Positions 16,487 through 25,975 of a stretch of 64,000 nucleotides of DNA are shown here, in pieces; within the stretch, counting starts at the first letter, position 1; every line of letters begins with the position of its first letter. Under the pieces are notes generated by a model. That model was not told where the DNA came from. It did not search any database and saw only the letters and a list, made by a program, of their open reading frames with translations. Made by a program: the position numbers and the translations under genes. Location of the stretch: contig NZ_FZNX01000005.1 of NCBI RefSeq assembly GCF_900188355.1, positions 62,001 through 126,000 on the forward strand. The letters run 5' to 3'. Source of the stretch: Lutibacter flavus. Its GTDB lineage: Bacteria > Bacteroidota > Bacteroidia > Flavobacteriales > Flavobacteriaceae.

Positions 16487-17071
16487 TTACTTCTCTAGTA
16501 ATCTTGCTACATATTTACCAATAACGTCAAATTCTAAATTTACCACAGTTCCTTTTTTAAAGGTGTGAAAATTTGTGTACTCTTGTGTATAAGGGATGAT
16601 AGCAACAGAAAAATTATCTTTTTTAGAATTTACAACTGTTAAGCTAGTTCCGTTAACTGTTATTGAACCTTTCTCAATGGTAACATTATTTAAGGAGCTG
16701 TCATATTCAAAACTATAAACCCAACTTCCATCTTCTTCTAAAACATTTGTGCAAATAGCTGTTTGATCTACATGCCCTTGAACAATATGACCATCTAATC
16801 TCGCACCTAAAATCATAGCGCGTTCTAAATTTACTTTGTCACCTATTTTAAGGAACTTTAAATTAGATTTATCTAAAGTTTCTTTAATTGCTGTAACTAC
16901 ATATTCATTTCCATTTATGGCAACGGTGGTTAAGCAAACTCCATTGTGAGCAACGCTTTGATCTATTTTTAATTCTGAAGTAAAATTGCTGTTAATTGTA
17001 ATATGAATATTTTCACCTTCTTGTTCAATATTTTTAACAATACCTAAGCTTTCTATTATACCTGTAAACAT
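16487..17071 (-). CDS. ribE: Riboflavin synthase alpha subunit
   Basis: Catalyses the dismutation of two 6,7-dimethyl-8-ribityllumazine molecules to riboflavin. The 194 residues show the two tandem lumazine-binding repeats. The first starts MFTGIIESLGIV with NGVCLTTVAI; the second starts LGARLDGHIVQGHVD with VNGTSLTVV. A C-terminal helix for trimerisation follows. The length is normal for the family. It is divergent from pdxA with overlapping promoters. No FMN riboswitch fits in the short leader. Confidence 0.95.
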   Translation of the reverse strand: MFTGIIESLGIVKNIEQEGENIHITINSNFTSELKIDQSVAHNGVCLTTVAINGNEYVVTAIKETLDKSNLKFLKIGDKVNLERAMILGARLDGHIVQGHVDQTAICTNVLEEDGSWVYSFEYDSSLNNVTIEKGSITVNGTSLTVVNSKKDNFSVAIIPYTQEYTNFHTFKKGTVVNLEFDVIGKYVARLLEK

Positions 17072-17092
17072 AATTTTGTTAATTTATTTGAT

Positions 17093-17100
17093 TACTTTTG
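17093..17100 (+). promoter_or_regulatory. -7 element of the pdxA promoter
   Basis: TACTTTTG followed by CAGTCTC, 32 bp upstream of the pdxA ATG at 17133. It supports that inner start. The -33 box is weak. Confidence 0.55.
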
Positions 17101-17106
17101 CAGTCT

Positions 17107-17114
17107 CAAAATTA
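17107..17114 (-). promoter_or_regulatory. -7 element of the ribE promoter
   Basis: Reads TAATTTTG on the minus strand, 36 bp before the ribE start. A TTG lies 23 bp further upstream (17138-17140). It is only 6 bp from the divergent pdxA element, so the two polymerases would compete. Confidence 0.45.
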
Positions 17115-17132
17115 AGCATTATTACCTTATTT

Positions 17133-18176
17133 ATGGACAAATTTGAAAAAATAAAATTAGGAATTTCTATTGGGGATTTTAATGGAATTGGAATAGAAAT
17201 TATCTTGAAAACCTTTTCTGACAAACGCATGTTAGACTTCTGTACGCCAATAATTTTTGGAAGTACAAGGTTAATAACGGCCTATAAAAAAAGGATAGAT
17301 AATAATGTGCCTTTTAATGGAATAAAACATATTGATCAGACTATTCATGGAAAAATTAATATTCTAAGCCTTTGGAAAGATGATATTGACTTAAAATTAG
17401 GTGAGCCTACAAAAATGTCTGGAGAATTTGCTTTTAAATCATTAGAAGCAGCAACAAATGCATTAGCAAGTGGCGAAATTGATGTGTTGGTAACTGCTCC
17501 AATAAATAAAGACAACATACAATCGGAAGAATTTAAATTTCCTGGCCATACAGAATATTTAGAGTCAAAACTTGAAGGAGAAAGTTTAATGATTCTAATG
17601 ACCGACAAATTAAGAATTGGTTTAATCACAGGTCATATTCCTGTTTCAAAAATTTCAGAAACAATAACTCCTGAACTTATTAAGAAGAAAGTTGATATTT
17701 TATATAGAACATTAGTACAGGATTTTGCCATTTCAAAACCAAAGATTGCAATTTTAGGGTTGAATCCACATTGCGGGGATCATGGTGTAATTGGTAATGA
17801 AGATGATGAAGTTATTAGACCAACAATTGCTGAAATTCAAGAAGATGGTAAGTTAGTTTATGGTCCATATGCCGCAGATAGTTTCTTTGGTTCAGAAAAT
17901 TACAAAAATTTTGATGCAATTTTAGCGATGTATCATGACCAAGGGTTAGCACCTTTTAAAACATTATCATTTGGTGAAGGAGTTAATTTTACAGCAGGTT
18001 TAAATAAAGTAAGAACCTCACCAGATCATGGTACTGCTTATGAATTGGCAGGTAAGGGAATAGCGAATATTAATTCTTTTAAAGAGGCTGTTTTTACTGC
18101 AATAAAAGTTTTTAGAACAAGAAGTGAATATAAAAGTTTGACTGAAAACACTTTAAAAACAGAGCGAAGAAAATAA
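17133..18176 (+). CDS. pdxA: 4-hydroxythreonine-4-phosphate dehydrogenase (PdxA)
   Basis: NAD-dependent oxidation of 4-phosphohydroxy-L-threonine in DXP-independent-ring (deoxyxylulose-5-phosphate) vitamin B6 synthesis. The 347-residue protein has the family signatures GISIGDFNGIGIEI at the start and TAPINKDNI with GHTEYL near residue 130. The metal-site region has LGLNPHCGDHGVIGNED, AMYHDQGLAPFK and RTSPDHGTAYELAGKG. The ATG at 17133 is chosen; an upstream reading extension lacks conserved sequence and overlaps the -7 promoter element. It is followed by the DUF177-rpmF operon after an 80-bp gap with its own promoter. Confidence 0.95.
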   Translation: MDKFEKIKLGISIGDFNGIGIEIILKTFSDKRMLDFCTPIIFGSTRLITAYKKRIDNNVPFNGIKHIDQTIHGKINILSLWKDDIDLKLGEPTKMSGEFAFKSLEAATNALASGEIDVLVTAPINKDNIQSEEFKFPGHTEYLESKLEGESLMILMTDKLRIGLITGHIPVSKISETITPELIKKKVDILYRTLVQDFAISKPKIAILGLNPHCGDHGVIGNEDDEVIRPTIAEIQEDGKLVYGPYAADSFFGSENYKNFDAILAMYHDQGLAPFKTLSFGEGVNFTAGLNKVRTSPDHGTAYELAGKGIANINSFKEAVFTAIKVFRTRSEYKSLTENTLKTERRK

Positions 18177-18225
18177 AAACTATAAAATTTCGAATTTTAT
18201 TTTACAATTTATATATATAATTTTA

Positions 18226-18233
18226 TATCTTTG
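18226..18233 (+). promoter_or_regulatory. -7 element of the DUF177-rpmF promoter
   Basis: TATCTTTG followed by CACGCTCAAA, 22 bp before the start codon. The 14 bp TTTGCACGCTCAAA recur exactly at the tRNA-Gln promoter (59417-59430). Confidence 0.65.
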
Positions 18234-18255
18234 CACGCTCAAATTGAAGTTCTAA

Positions 18256-18828
18256 ATGAAAGATTTAAAAGAGTTTGATATTTCTTTTATAGGTTTAAAA
18301 GAAGGAATTCATCAGTTTGATTATATAATAACCAAAGAGTTCTTTGATTTTTTTGATTATGACGAATTTAACAATGCAAATATAAACGTTAGTTTATCTT
18401 TATTAAAGAAAGCTAATATGTTTGAATTAGATTTTGTTTTTTCTGGTTGGGTAGAGGTTGCTTGCGACATTACTAATGAATTATTTCATCAACCAATTGA
18501 AACTAGCATAAATCTAATTGTTAAATTTGGAAATGAATTTAACAATGAGAATGAAGAGTTATTAATTATTCCTTATTCCGAGTTTAAATTTAATGTTTCG
18601 CAGTACATTTATGAAGCAATAGTTTTAGGTGTACCATTAAAAAGAATTCACCCTGGTGTGAATGATGGAACATTGGAGTCAGATGTATTAGATAAATTAA
18701 AGGAATTAGAAGTAAAAGATAAAGAAGAAGAAAACCAAGAGGTTGATAGTAATAAAGAGATTGATCCTCGATGGAATAAATTAAAGAATATACTAATAGA
18801 AAAAAATAAGAGTAATGGCACATCCTAA
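18256..18828 (+). CDS. DUF177 (YceD-like) protein
   Basis: A 190-residue member of the DUF177/YceD family, nearly always encoded just before rpmF. In plants and bacteria members have been linked to 23S rRNA processing or accumulation. Visible family features are the start [22 protein letters not shown], a central CxxC-like remnant where only one Cys is present ([16 protein letters not shown]), and an acidic C-terminus ([26 protein letters not shown]). The DPRWxKLK motif is the conserved end. Its last 14 bases overlap rpmF, so the two are translationally coupled. Confidence 0.85.
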   Translation: MKDLKEFDISFIGLKEGIHQFDYIITKEFFDFFDYDEFNNANINVSLSLLKKANMFELDFVFSGWVEVACDITNELFHQPIETSINLIVKFGNEFNNENEELLIIPYSEFKFNVSQYIYEAIVLGVPLKRIHPGVNDGTLESDVLDKLKELEVKDKEEENQEVDSNKEIDPRWNKLKNILIEKNKSNGTS

Positions 18829-19009
18829 AAGAAAAATTTCAAAAACTAGAAGAGATAAAAGAAGAACTCATTATAAAGCAGTAGCTCCGCAAATAGCTGT
18901 TGATCCAACAACTGGTGAGGCACATTTATATCATAGAGCTCACTGGCATGAAGGAAAACTTTATTACAGAGGCCAAATTGTAATAGATTCAGTAGAAAGT
19001 CTTGCTTAA
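18815..19009 (+). CDS. rpmF: 50S ribosomal protein L32
   Basis: A 64-residue basic protein starting [21 protein letters not shown], the L32 signature. The C-terminal half is neutral and lacks the zinc-binding cysteines of the C+ form, so this is a C- (zinc-independent) version. It overlaps the DUF177 gene by 14 bases and is followed by a terminator-like hairpin before fabH. Confidence 0.95.
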   Translation: MAHPKRKISKTRRDKRRTHYKAVAPQIAVDPTTGEAHLYHRAHWHEGKLYYRGQIVIDSVESLA

Positions 19010-19031
19010 TTTATTAAGATAAAATATATTT

Positions 19032-19060
19032 AAAAAACCCTCTTATTGAGGGTTTTTTTT
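19032..19060 (+). terminator. Terminator after rpmF
   Basis: AAAAAACCCTC / GAGGGTTTTTTTT with a 5-nt loop. Partial read-through into fabH, 100 bp further on, is possible, as this operon is often continuous. Confidence 0.8.
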
Positions 19061-19163
19061 AGTTTTTAGACCTATATTATCTAAAAAATGATAATTTTCA
19101 TTAATTATTAAAAATAAATTTCATTACTTTGAAATTCTTTTTTACCAAAAAAGAAAACATATT

Positions 19164-20159
19164 ATGACAAAAATTACCGCAGCAATTACAGCCGTTGGAA
19201 AGTATGTTCCTGAAGACATTTTAACGAACGCAATGTTAGAAAAAATGGTTGATACTAATGATGAGTGGATAACTTCAAGAACAGGAATAAAAGAGCGCAG
19301 AATTTTAAAAGGAGAAGGAAGAGGAACTTCCTATATGGCAATTAAAGCAGCTCAAGAATTAATTCAAAAAAGAAACTTAGATGCTAAAGAAATAGAACTT
19401 GTTATTGTTGCAACTGCAACTCCAGATATGCAAGCGGCAGCAACTGCTGCATATGTAGCTACAGAAATTGGAGCAACAAATGCATTTGGATTTGATTTAG
19501 AAGCGGCTTGTTCTAGTTTTTTATATGGTATGTCTGTGGCAGCCCGTTATATTGAATCTGGGCGATACACAAAAGTTTTATTAATAGGAGCGGACAAGTG
19601 TTCATCTATGATTGATTACACGGATAGAGCAACTTGTATCATTTTTGGAGATGGTGCTGGTGCAGCATTATTTGAGCCGAATGAAGAAGGGCTTGGCTTA
19701 CAAGATGAATATTTAAGAAGTGATGGTACTGGAAGGGAATTTTTGCGTGCGAAAGCTGGAGGGTCTTGCTATCCTATTACAAAAGAAGCTATAGAAAAAA
19801 GAGAGCATTTTGTATATCAAGAAGGTAAAACGGTATTTAAAAATGCAGTTTTTAATATGGCAGATGTTGCTGTAAAAATGCTTGAAAGAAATAATTTAAC
19901 TAAAGAAGATGTAAATTGGTTAGCGGCACATCAAGCAAATAAGCGCATTATTGAAGCTACGGCAAATAGAATCAATATTGATAGTTCTAAAGTAATGATG
20001 AATATTCAAAAGTATGGAAATACTACATCAGCAACATTACCGTTACTTTTAGCCGATTACGAAACACAACTTAAAAAAGGAGATAAAATAATTTTTGCAG
20101 CATTTGGTGGAGGTTTCACTTGGGGATCTATTTACTTAAAATGGGCATACAATTCATAA
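19164..20159 (+). CDS. fabH: 3-oxoacyl-ACP synthase III (FabH)
   Basis: Starts fatty acid synthesis by condensing an acyl-CoA with malonyl-ACP. The catalytic triad is readable: Cys116 in LEAACSSFLYG, His256 in AAHQANKRI and Asn286 in YGNTTSAT. FGDGAGAALFE and the terminal FGGGFTWG are also typical. The 331 residues match the family length. It is followed by accB (21 bp) and accC (75 bp), grouping initiation of fatty acid synthesis with malonyl-CoA supply. Substrate preference (acetyl versus branched primers, common in flavobacteria) is not readable here. Confidence 0.95.
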   Translation: MTKITAAITAVGKYVPEDILTNAMLEKMVDTNDEWITSRTGIKERRILKGEGRGTSYMAIKAAQELIQKRNLDAKEIELVIVATATPDMQAAATAAYVATEIGATNAFGFDLEAACSSFLYGMSVAARYIESGRYTKVLLIGADKCSSMIDYTDRATCIIFGDGAGAALFEPNEEGLGLQDEYLRSDGTGREFLRAKAGGSCYPITKEAIEKREHFVYQEGKTVFKNAVFNMADVAVKMLERNNLTKEDVNWLAAHQANKRIIEATANRINIDSSKVMMNIQKYGNTTSATLPLLLADYETQLKKGDKIIFAAFGGGFTWGSIYLKWAYNS

Positions 20160-20180
20160 TTAACTAATCATTAAAACTAT

Positions 20181-20663
20181 ATGAGTATGGATTTAAAAGA
20201 TATTCAAAATTTAATAAAATTTGTAGCGAAATCTGGTACAAGTGAAGTTAAGTTAGAAATGGAAGATATTAAAATCACCATTAAAACTGGATCAGGAAAA
20301 ACTGAAACAACAATTGTTCAACAAGCTCCGGTAGGATTGCCACAAATGCCTGTTGCTGCTCAAGCTCCAGCAGCAATACAACCAGTCACTGAAGGAGGAG
20401 ATCAAAAAGATGAGGCTTCAAAATATATAGAAATAACCTCTCCAATTATTGGGACTTTTTATAGAAAACCATCTCCAGATAAAGATGTTTTTGTTGAGAT
20501 AGGTGATAATGTTAACGAAGATACTGTTGTTTGTATGGTAGAAGCAATGAAGCTTTTTAATGAAATTGAGGCTGAAGTATCAGGTAAAATAGTGAAGGTA
20601 TTAGTTGAAGATGGAACTCCTGTTGAATTTGGCCAACCGCTATTTTTAGTAGACCCATCATAA
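20181..20663 (+). CDS. accB: Acetyl-CoA carboxylase biotin carboxyl carrier protein
   Basis: A 160-residue BCCP. The N-terminal MDLKDIQNLIKFVAKSGTSEVKLEME is the classic AccB start. A Pro/Ala/Gln-rich linker (residues ~50-75) precedes the biotinyl domain, which has a 'thumb'-type SPIIGTFYRKPSPD and the biotin site EAMKLFNEI (Lys 124). It carries CO2 from AccC to the AccAD carboxyltransferase, whose genes are not in the window. It lies between fabH and accC on the same strand. Confidence 0.95.
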   Translation: MSMDLKDIQNLIKFVAKSGTSEVKLEMEDIKITIKTGSGKTETTIVQQAPVGLPQMPVAAQAPAAIQPVTEGGDQKDEASKYIEITSPIIGTFYRKPSPDKDVFVEIGDNVNEDTVVCMVEAMKLFNEIEAEVSGKIVKVLVEDGTPVEFGQPLFLVDPS

Positions 20664-20738
20664 TATTAAAACGCAATTTTTAATTTCCAAAACCCATTTT
20701 TTGGTTTGTTTATTGAATATTGAAAATTTGAAATATTT

Positions 20739-22088
20739 ATGTTTAAAAAAATATTAATTGCCAATAGAGGTGAAATAGCCCTACGTGTTATTAGAACCTG
20801 TAGAGAAATTGGAGTAAAAACAGTTGCGGTTTATTCAACGGCTGATGCTGAAAGTTTACATGTGCGTTTTGCTGATGAAGCTGTTTGTATTGGACCTCCA
20901 GCAAGTAGTGAGTCATATTTAAAGATGTCTGCAATTTTGGCTGCGGCTGAAATTACAAATGCCGATGCAATTCATCCAGGATATGGATTTTTAGCTGAAA
21001 ATGCTAAATTTTCAAAATTATGTGAAGAACATGGTATAAAATTTATAGGCGCAACAGCTGAGATGATTAGCCAAATGGGTGATAAAGCCTCAGCTAGAGC
21101 AACAATGAAAGCAGCAGGAGTCCCAACAATACCAGGCTCTGAAGGGATATTAGAAACTTTTGAAGAAGCTGAGAAATTGGCGGATGAAATGGGATATCCT
21201 GTAATGTTAAAAGCAACTGCCGGTGGTGGTGGGAAAGGAATGCGTGCCGTTTGGGAAAAAGAAAATATAAGAGAACTTTGGGATTCAGCTAGACAAGAAG
21301 CATTTGCATGTTTTGGAAATGATGCGATGTACATGGAGAAGCTGATTGAAGAGCCTCGACATATTGAAATTCAAGTAATTGGAGATTCTTTCGGAAAAGC
21401 CTGTCATTTATCAGAAAGAGATTGTTCTATACAACGTCGTCATCAAAAATTAACAGAAGAAGCACCGTCTCCTTTTATGACTCCTCAATTGAGAAAAAAA
21501 ATGGGTGATGCAGCGGTAAAGGCGGCTGAATATATTTCTTACGAAGGTGCGGGAACCATAGAATTTTTAGTTGATAAACATAAAAATTTCTATTTTATGG
21601 AAATGAATACTCGTATTCAAGTTGAGCATCCTATAACAGAGCAAGTAATTGATTACGATTTAATTTATGAACAGATTAAAGTTGCAGCTGGAATTCCTAT
21701 AACAGGAAAAAATTATTTTCCAAAATTACATTCTATAGAATGTAGAATTAATGCGGAAGACCCTTATAATGGTTTTAGACCTTCACCAGGGAAAATAGAA
21801 ACATTGCATGTTCCTGGAGGTCATGGTGTTAGAGTTGATACACATGTTTATGCAGGGTATACGATACCACCAAACTATGATTCTATGATTGCTAAATTAA
21901 TTACTACTGCTCAAACGCGAGAAGAGGCAATTAATAAAATGAGAAGAGCATTAGATGAATTTGTAATTGAGGGTGTAAAAACAACAATCCCATTTCATAG
22001 ACAATTAATGGATCATCCTGATTATTTAGCTGGGAATTACACTACAAAATTTATGGAAGATTTTGTAATTCAGAAAATAGAGGATTAA
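20739..22088 (+). CDS. accC: Acetyl-CoA carboxylase, biotin carboxylase subunit
   Basis: ATP-grasp enzyme of 449 residues that carboxylates biotin. It starts [21 protein letters not shown]. It has [11 protein letters not shown], the glycine-rich ATP loop [12 protein letters not shown], the core [33 protein letters not shown] and the C-terminal [18 protein letters not shown]. This is the only biotin carboxylase in the window. It forms an operon with accB and fabH and is closed by the hairpin at 22099-22128. Confidence 0.96.
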   Translation: MFKKILIANRGEIALRVIRTCREIGVKTVAVYSTADAESLHVRFADEAVCIGPPASSESYLKMSAILAAAEITNADAIHPGYGFLAENAKFSKLCEEHGIKFIGATAEMISQMGDKASARATMKAAGVPTIPGSEGILETFEEAEKLADEMGYPVMLKATAGGGGKGMRAVWEKENIRELWDSARQEAFACFGNDAMYMEKLIEEPRHIEIQVIGDSFGKACHLSERDCSIQRRHQKLTEEAPSPFMTPQLRKKMGDAAVKAAEYISYEGAGTIEFLVDKHKNFYFMEMNTRIQVEHPITEQVIDYDLIYEQIKVAAGIPITGKNYFPKLHSIECRINAEDPYNGFRPSPGKIETLHVPGGHGVRVDTHVYAGYTIPPNYDSMIAKLITTAQTREEAINKMRRALDEFVIEGVKTTIPFHRQLMDHPDYLAGNYTTKFMEDFVIQKIED

Positions 22089-22098
22089 AATTTATAAT

Positions 22099-22128
22099 AA
22101 AAAGGATATGATTTCTCATATCCTTTTT
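22099..22128 (+). terminator. Terminator of the fabH-accB-accC operon
   Basis: AAAAAGGATATGA / TCATATCCTTTTT stem-loop with a T run, 10 bp after the accC stop. Confidence 0.85.
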
Positions 22129-22147
22129 AATTTCAATTTATTGACTG

Positions 22148-22612
22148 ATGAAAGAAAAGAAGTTTCAGATTGATGGAATAGATAAAACCATTCTTAAGCA
22201 TTTAATGAAAGATGCCCGAACTCCAATTATGAGTATTGCTCGTGAAATAGGAATTTCTGGAGCAGCAATTCATCAAAGGTTAAGGAAACTTGAGTCTAGT
22301 GGGTTAATAATAGGTTCAAAACTTATTTTAGATCCAAAAGTTTTAGGGTATAATTTAGTGGTTTTTGTAGGTGTTTATTTAAATGCAGCAAGCAAATATT
22401 CGGCTGTATTAAAACGGTTAAAGCAAATGCCTGAAGTTATAGAAAGTCATTATACTACTGGAAATTGGTCAATTTTTATTAAAGTAATATGTAAAAATAA
22501 TAATCATCTACTAAAGTTATTGAATCAAGAAATTCAATCCATTAATGGTGTTGTTAGAACTGAAACTTTTATTTCACTAGATCAACAAATTGATCGTCAA
22601 ATAGAACTATAA
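22148..22612 (+). CDS. Lrp/AsnC-family transcriptional regulator
   Basis: A 154-residue regulator with an N-terminal winged helix-turn-helix (IDGIDKTILKHLMKDARTPIMSIAREIGISGAAIHQRLRKLESSGLI). A C-terminal RAM ligand-binding domain follows (VFVGVYLNAASKYSAVLKRLKQMPEVIESHYTTGNWSIFIKVICKN). It responds to amino acids in most members; the ligand here is not predictable. It is the only plus-strand gene between two terminators, so probably monocistronic. Confidence 0.92.
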   Translation: MKEKKFQIDGIDKTILKHLMKDARTPIMSIAREIGISGAAIHQRLRKLESSGLIIGSKLILDPKVLGYNLVVFVGVYLNAASKYSAVLKRLKQMPEVIESHYTTGNWSIFIKVICKNNNHLLKLLNQEIQSINGVVRTETFISLDQQIDRQIEL

Positions 22613-22646
22613 AAAATAAATGCCGTTTAAAACGGCATTTATTTTT
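22613..22646. terminator. Bidirectional terminator between lrp-like and zinc peptidase genes
   Basis: A long, near-perfect stem AAATAAATGCCGTTT / AAACGGCATTTATTT with A/T tails on both sides. It serves both convergent genes, ending directly at the stop codon of each. Confidence 0.85.
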
Positions 22647-23345
22647 TTAATCTCTTGATCCTAGAACCTTGAATCCCCAATAGGCAAGCATCGCTAATGA
22701 CCCTAATGCAGCAACTAAATAAGTTCTGGCAGCCCATTTTAAAGCATCCTTGGCGCCATCTTGTTCTGTATTGGTTAGCATATTATTAGTTTTTAACCAA
22801 GCTAAAGCTCTATTACTTGCATCATATTCAACGGGCAGCGTAATAAAACTAAATATTGTGGCTAATGCCATCATTCCTAATCCAACTATAGCTATTGTAA
22901 AACCAAAACTTGTGTTTCCAGATGCAGCTCCAAGAGCAATACCTCCAAATACTAGCCAAGTTGAAAATTTAGAAGTAATGTTAACCGCAGGAACTAATTT
23001 TGAGCGCATTTGCAACCATTGATATGCCTGAGCATGTTGCACAGCATGACCCACTTCATGGGAGGCAACTGCCGCTGCAGATGCATTTCGTTGTTGATAT
23101 ACCGATTCACTTAAATTTACAGTTTTGTTAGCAGGATTATAATGGTCTGTTAATTTACCAGAAGTAGAAATAACCTTAACATCATAAATTCCATTATCGC
23201 TCAACATTTTTTCGGCAATTTCTCTACCACTCAATCCGTTTTGAAGTTGAATTTTAGAATAATATTTAAATTTTCGTTTTAATTGCTGACTTACAAGCCA
23301 GCTTACTAATGAAATAAGTCCAATTCCTATATAATATCCAATCAT
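22647..23345 (-). CDS. Neutral zinc metallopeptidase, YugP family
   Basis: A membrane zinc peptidase of 232 residues (Zn_peptidase_2 family). It has an N-terminal transmembrane helix (residues 2-20) and the zinc motif HEVGH (His96, Glu97, His100). Three further hydrophobic segments lie after residue 120 (TWLVFGGIALGAASG; FGFTIAIVGLGMMALATIFSF; AALGSLAMLAYWGF). The conserved PVEYDASNRAL follows. Substrate unknown. It is divergent from the asparaginase gene. Confidence 0.88.
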   Translation of the reverse strand: MIGYYIGIGLISLVSWLVSQQLKRKFKYYSKIQLQNGLSGREIAEKMLSDNGIYDVKVISTSGKLTDHYNPANKTVNLSESVYQQRNASAAAVASHEVGHAVQHAQAYQWLQMRSKLVPAVNITSKFSTWLVFGGIALGAASGNTSFGFTIAIVGLGMMALATIFSFITLPVEYDASNRALAWLKTNNMLTNTEQDGAKDALKWAARTYLVAALGSLAMLAYWGFKVLGSRD

Positions 23346-23423
23346 AGATTTCTTTTTTAGTTAATATGTTTTAATTTGGTAAATTTACATCATAAATTAC
23401 TCCAAAAAAAGCATCAAGACAAA

Positions 23424-24461
23424 ATGACAAAAAAACCTCAAATACTATTAATATATACTGGTGGAACAATTGGTATGGTTAAAGATTTTAAAACGGGTGC
23501 TTTACGAACATTTAATTTTGATAAATTATTAAATCATATTCCAGAAATTAATCTTTTAAATTGTTCTATTGAAAGCATTTCACTTAAGAACCCAATAGAC
23601 TCATCAAATATGAATCCAGCAACTTGGATTTCTCTTGCGGAGATTATAGAAAAAAACTATGACAAGTTTGATGGATTTGTAGTGTTGCACGGATCGGATA
23701 CGATGTCATATACATCTTCGGCAATTAGTTTTATGTTTGAAAACTTGTCTAAACCAATAATTTTTACAGGTTCTCAATTACCAATTGGTGATTTACGTAC
23801 AGATGCAAAAGAAAATTTAATAACATCAATAGAGATTGCATCATCGCAAGAAGATGGAAAGCCTATTGTTCAAGAAGTATGTTTGTATTTTGAATATAAA
23901 TTATATAGAGCAAACAGAACAACAAAAGTAAATGCAGAACATTTTGAAGCTTTTACATCTCCAAATTTTCCGCCATTATGTGAAAGTGGAGTTCATTTAA
24001 AATTTTCGAAGCAATTATTTTTTAAGTCAAATGAAAGTGAAGCTTTAAAAGTTAGAAAGGAATTAAATAATAATATTGTTATTTTAAAAATATTCCCTGG
24101 AATTACAAGAGCAGTTGTTGAGCAAATTTTATCTATAAAAGGATTAAACGGTATGATTATTGAGACTTATGGATCAGGTAATGCGCCCACCGAAAAATGG
24201 TTTATCAACTTATTAAAAAAAGCTATTGATAAAGGATTGTTTATTGTGAATGTTACACAATGCATTGGAGGAAGTGTTATTTTAGGACATTATGAAACTA
24301 GTGAGGAATTAAATAAAATAGGAATAATTAGTGGTAAAGATATCACTACAGAATCTGCTTTGGCAAAATTAATGTATATGTTAGGTCAGAAAATTCCTAA
24401 AAGTGAATTTAAATCGATTTTTGAGACTGCATTGCGTGGTGAAATGAGTTTGAATTATTGA
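23424..24461 (+). CDS. ansA: Type I (cytoplasmic) L-asparaginase
   Basis: Hydrolyses L-asparagine to aspartate and ammonia. The start at 23424 gives MTKKPQILLIYTGGTIGM, where Thr15 is the nucleophile, with no signal peptide. The second catalytic motif reads HGSDTM at residues 89-94: the usual Thr is Ser91, and Asp92 is kept. The lysine lies in GDLRTDAKEN. The Thr-to-Ser change is conservative and probably still active. The 345-residue length fits AnsA of Bacteroidota. An upstream TTG start (23376) would add 16 unconserved residues. Confidence 0.93.
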   Translation: MTKKPQILLIYTGGTIGMVKDFKTGALRTFNFDKLLNHIPEINLLNCSIESISLKNPIDSSNMNPATWISLAEIIEKNYDKFDGFVVLHGSDTMSYTSSAISFMFENLSKPIIFTGSQLPIGDLRTDAKENLITSIEIASSQEDGKPIVQEVCLYFEYKLYRANRTTKVNAEHFEAFTSPNFPPLCESGVHLKFSKQLFFKSNESEALKVRKELNNNIVILKIFPGITRAVVEQILSIKGLNGMIIETYGSGNAPTEKWFINLLKKAIDKGLFIVNVTQCIGGSVILGHYETSEELNKIGIISGKDITTESALAKLMYMLGQKIPKSEFKSIFETALRGEMSLNY

Positions 24462-24757
24462 ATTTTTTTTAATTAAATATTGCTATTTCGAATTAATTTA
24501 TAAAAAATCAATAAATAAAGTTTAGATTTTTATTATTTTTAAAAAATAAACTGATTTTAATAAAAAAAATATTTAAAGTAGGTTTAAAATTTTCAAAATT
24601 CAACAATTTTTTGTTACTTGCCATTCGCAAAAGCTGAAATGTAAAAGGGATTGTTGATAGAAAGATTTACTTTTAAACTTACTCTTGATTTTCACTATTT
24701 GTAAAAAAAAATATTATATATTTAAACCATAAAAATTAATAAATTAACTATTACACG
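24462..24757. other. Intergenic region before the exbB operon
   Basis: 296 bp, extremely AT-rich, with no gene, no convincing TANNTTTG element and no strong hairpin. It presumably carries the exbB promoter and the end of the ansA transcript, but I could not place either. Confidence 0.5.
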
Positions 24758-25498
24758 ATGAAAAGAGTATTTACTATCCTTGCAATAACAGGATTATTGT
24801 TATTTGGAGCAGCGCCTAAAGCTATAGCACAAGATGCAGCAAACACGGAACAAGTTGCTGAAGACACAAAAACATTTCACCAAGAATTAAAACAACGTTT
24901 TATTGAAGGTGGACCATTCTTTATGGGAATTGTATTAGTAGCCTTAATTTTAGGGTTGGCAATTGCGATTGAAAGAATAATTTATCTTAACATGGCTACA
25001 ACAAATACTAAAAAATTAGTTAGTAAAGTTGATGATGCATTAGCGTCTGGTGGTGTTGAAGCCGCTAAGGAAGTTTGTAGAAATACAAAAGGACCTGTTG
25101 CTTCTATATTTTACCAAGGTTTAGATAGAATGGATGAAGGTGTAGATGCAGCTGAAAAAGCAGTTGTAGGTTATGGTGGAGTTCAAATGGGATTATTAGA
25201 GAAGAATATTTCTTGGTTATCTTTATTTATTGCTTTAGCACCAATGCTTGGTTTCATGGGAACTGTAATTGGTATGATTAGTGCCTTTGATTCAATTCAG
25301 GCAGCTGGTGATATTTCTCCTACTGTTGTTGCCGGAGGTATTAAAGTAGCATTATTAACTACAGTGTTTGGTTTAGTTGTTGCAATTATTCTTCAAATTT
25401 TTTATAATTATATTATTTCTAAAGTAGATAGTATTGTAAATAATATGGAAGATGCTTCAATTTCACTTGTTGACCTTTTGGTTAGACACAAAAAATAA
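24758..25498 (+). CDS. MotA/TolQ/ExbB proton channel family protein
   Basis: A 246-residue inner membrane protein. An N-terminal signal-like helix (MKRVFTILAITGLLLFGAAPKAIAQ) is common in Bacteroidota ExbB. Then come TM1 (FFMGIVLVALILGLAIAIERIIYL) and the conserved C-terminal pair of helices with LAPMLGFMGTVIGMISAFDSI and VAGGIKVALLTTVFGLVVAIILQIFYNYI. It forms the proton-conducting pentamer that works with ExbD to energise TonB or a similar transducer. It is the first gene of a four-gene operon with two ExbD genes. No tonB gene is in the window. Confidence 0.92.
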   Translation: MKRVFTILAITGLLLFGAAPKAIAQDAANTEQVAEDTKTFHQELKQRFIEGGPFFMGIVLVALILGLAIAIERIIYLNMATTNTKKLVSKVDDALASGGVEAAKEVCRNTKGPVASIFYQGLDRMDEGVDAAEKAVVGYGGVQMGLLEKNISWLSLFIALAPMLGFMGTVIGMISAFDSIQAAGDISPTVVAGGIKVALLTTVFGLVVAIILQIFYNYIISKVDSIVNNMEDASISLVDLLVRHKK

Positions 25499-25506
25499 GA
25501 GAAATT

Positions 25507-25968
25507 ATGAATCAGAAATTATCAAAAATATTAACCTTGGTAGCAGGATTTATCGGACTAGTAGCTTTCTACTTTTTCGTTAGGATTGTTATGATAGGTG
25601 ATGAAACGATAGAAACAGATGCTGCAGTTCAGGCAAGCATAGTTTCTCCATTTATAACTTTTGCAAAAATTATTTTAATAGCAACTGCATTAATAGCCAT
25701 AGTTTTTTCGGTTGTTAATTTAGTTAAGCACCCACAGGTTTTAAAAAGAACCTTAATAGGTCTAGGAATCTTAGGGGTATTTTTAGCGATATCTTATGTT
25801 ATGGCATCGGATGCAGCGGTTACAGATCCTTTTGGTAGAATATTAGAAGATGGTGAAGCTGGAAGTGTTTCAAAATGGGTTAGTACAGGAATTAACTTTA
25901 GCGCAATTTTAGGTGTTATTGGATTAGGATTCTTTGTAGTAGACTTTGTTAAAGGATTAGCAAAATAA
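25507..25968 (+). CDS. Uncharacterised four-helix membrane protein of the ExbB/ExbD operon
   Basis: A 153-residue protein with four predicted transmembrane helices: about residues 6-27, 45-70, 78-97 and 128-148. An acidic loop (DPFGRILEDGEAGSVS) lies before the last helix. I do not recognise a named family. It sits 8 bp after exbB and 7 bp before the first exbD, so it is likely a structural or regulatory partner of the proton-channel complex. It is a good candidate for an accessory subunit, but no function can be claimed. Confidence 0.75.
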   Translation: MNQKLSKILTLVAGFIGLVAFYFFVRIVMIGDETIETDAAVQASIVSPFITFAKIILIATALIAIVFSVVNLVKHPQVLKRTLIGLGILGVFLAISYVMASDAAVTDPFGRILEDGEAGSVSKWVSTGINFSAILGVIGLGFFVVDFVKGLAK

Positions 25969-25975
25969 TAGAACT

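Noticed and set aside
18815-18828. Possible annotation error from the DUF177/rpmF overlap
   Set aside because: Both ends are well supported by conserved sequence. A 14-bp overlap is compatible with translational coupling.
23424-24461. Inactive asparaginase because HGTDTM is HGSDTM
   Set aside because: Ser can replace Thr at this position chemically, Asp92 and the nucleophile Thr15 are intact, and the change appears common in the group.
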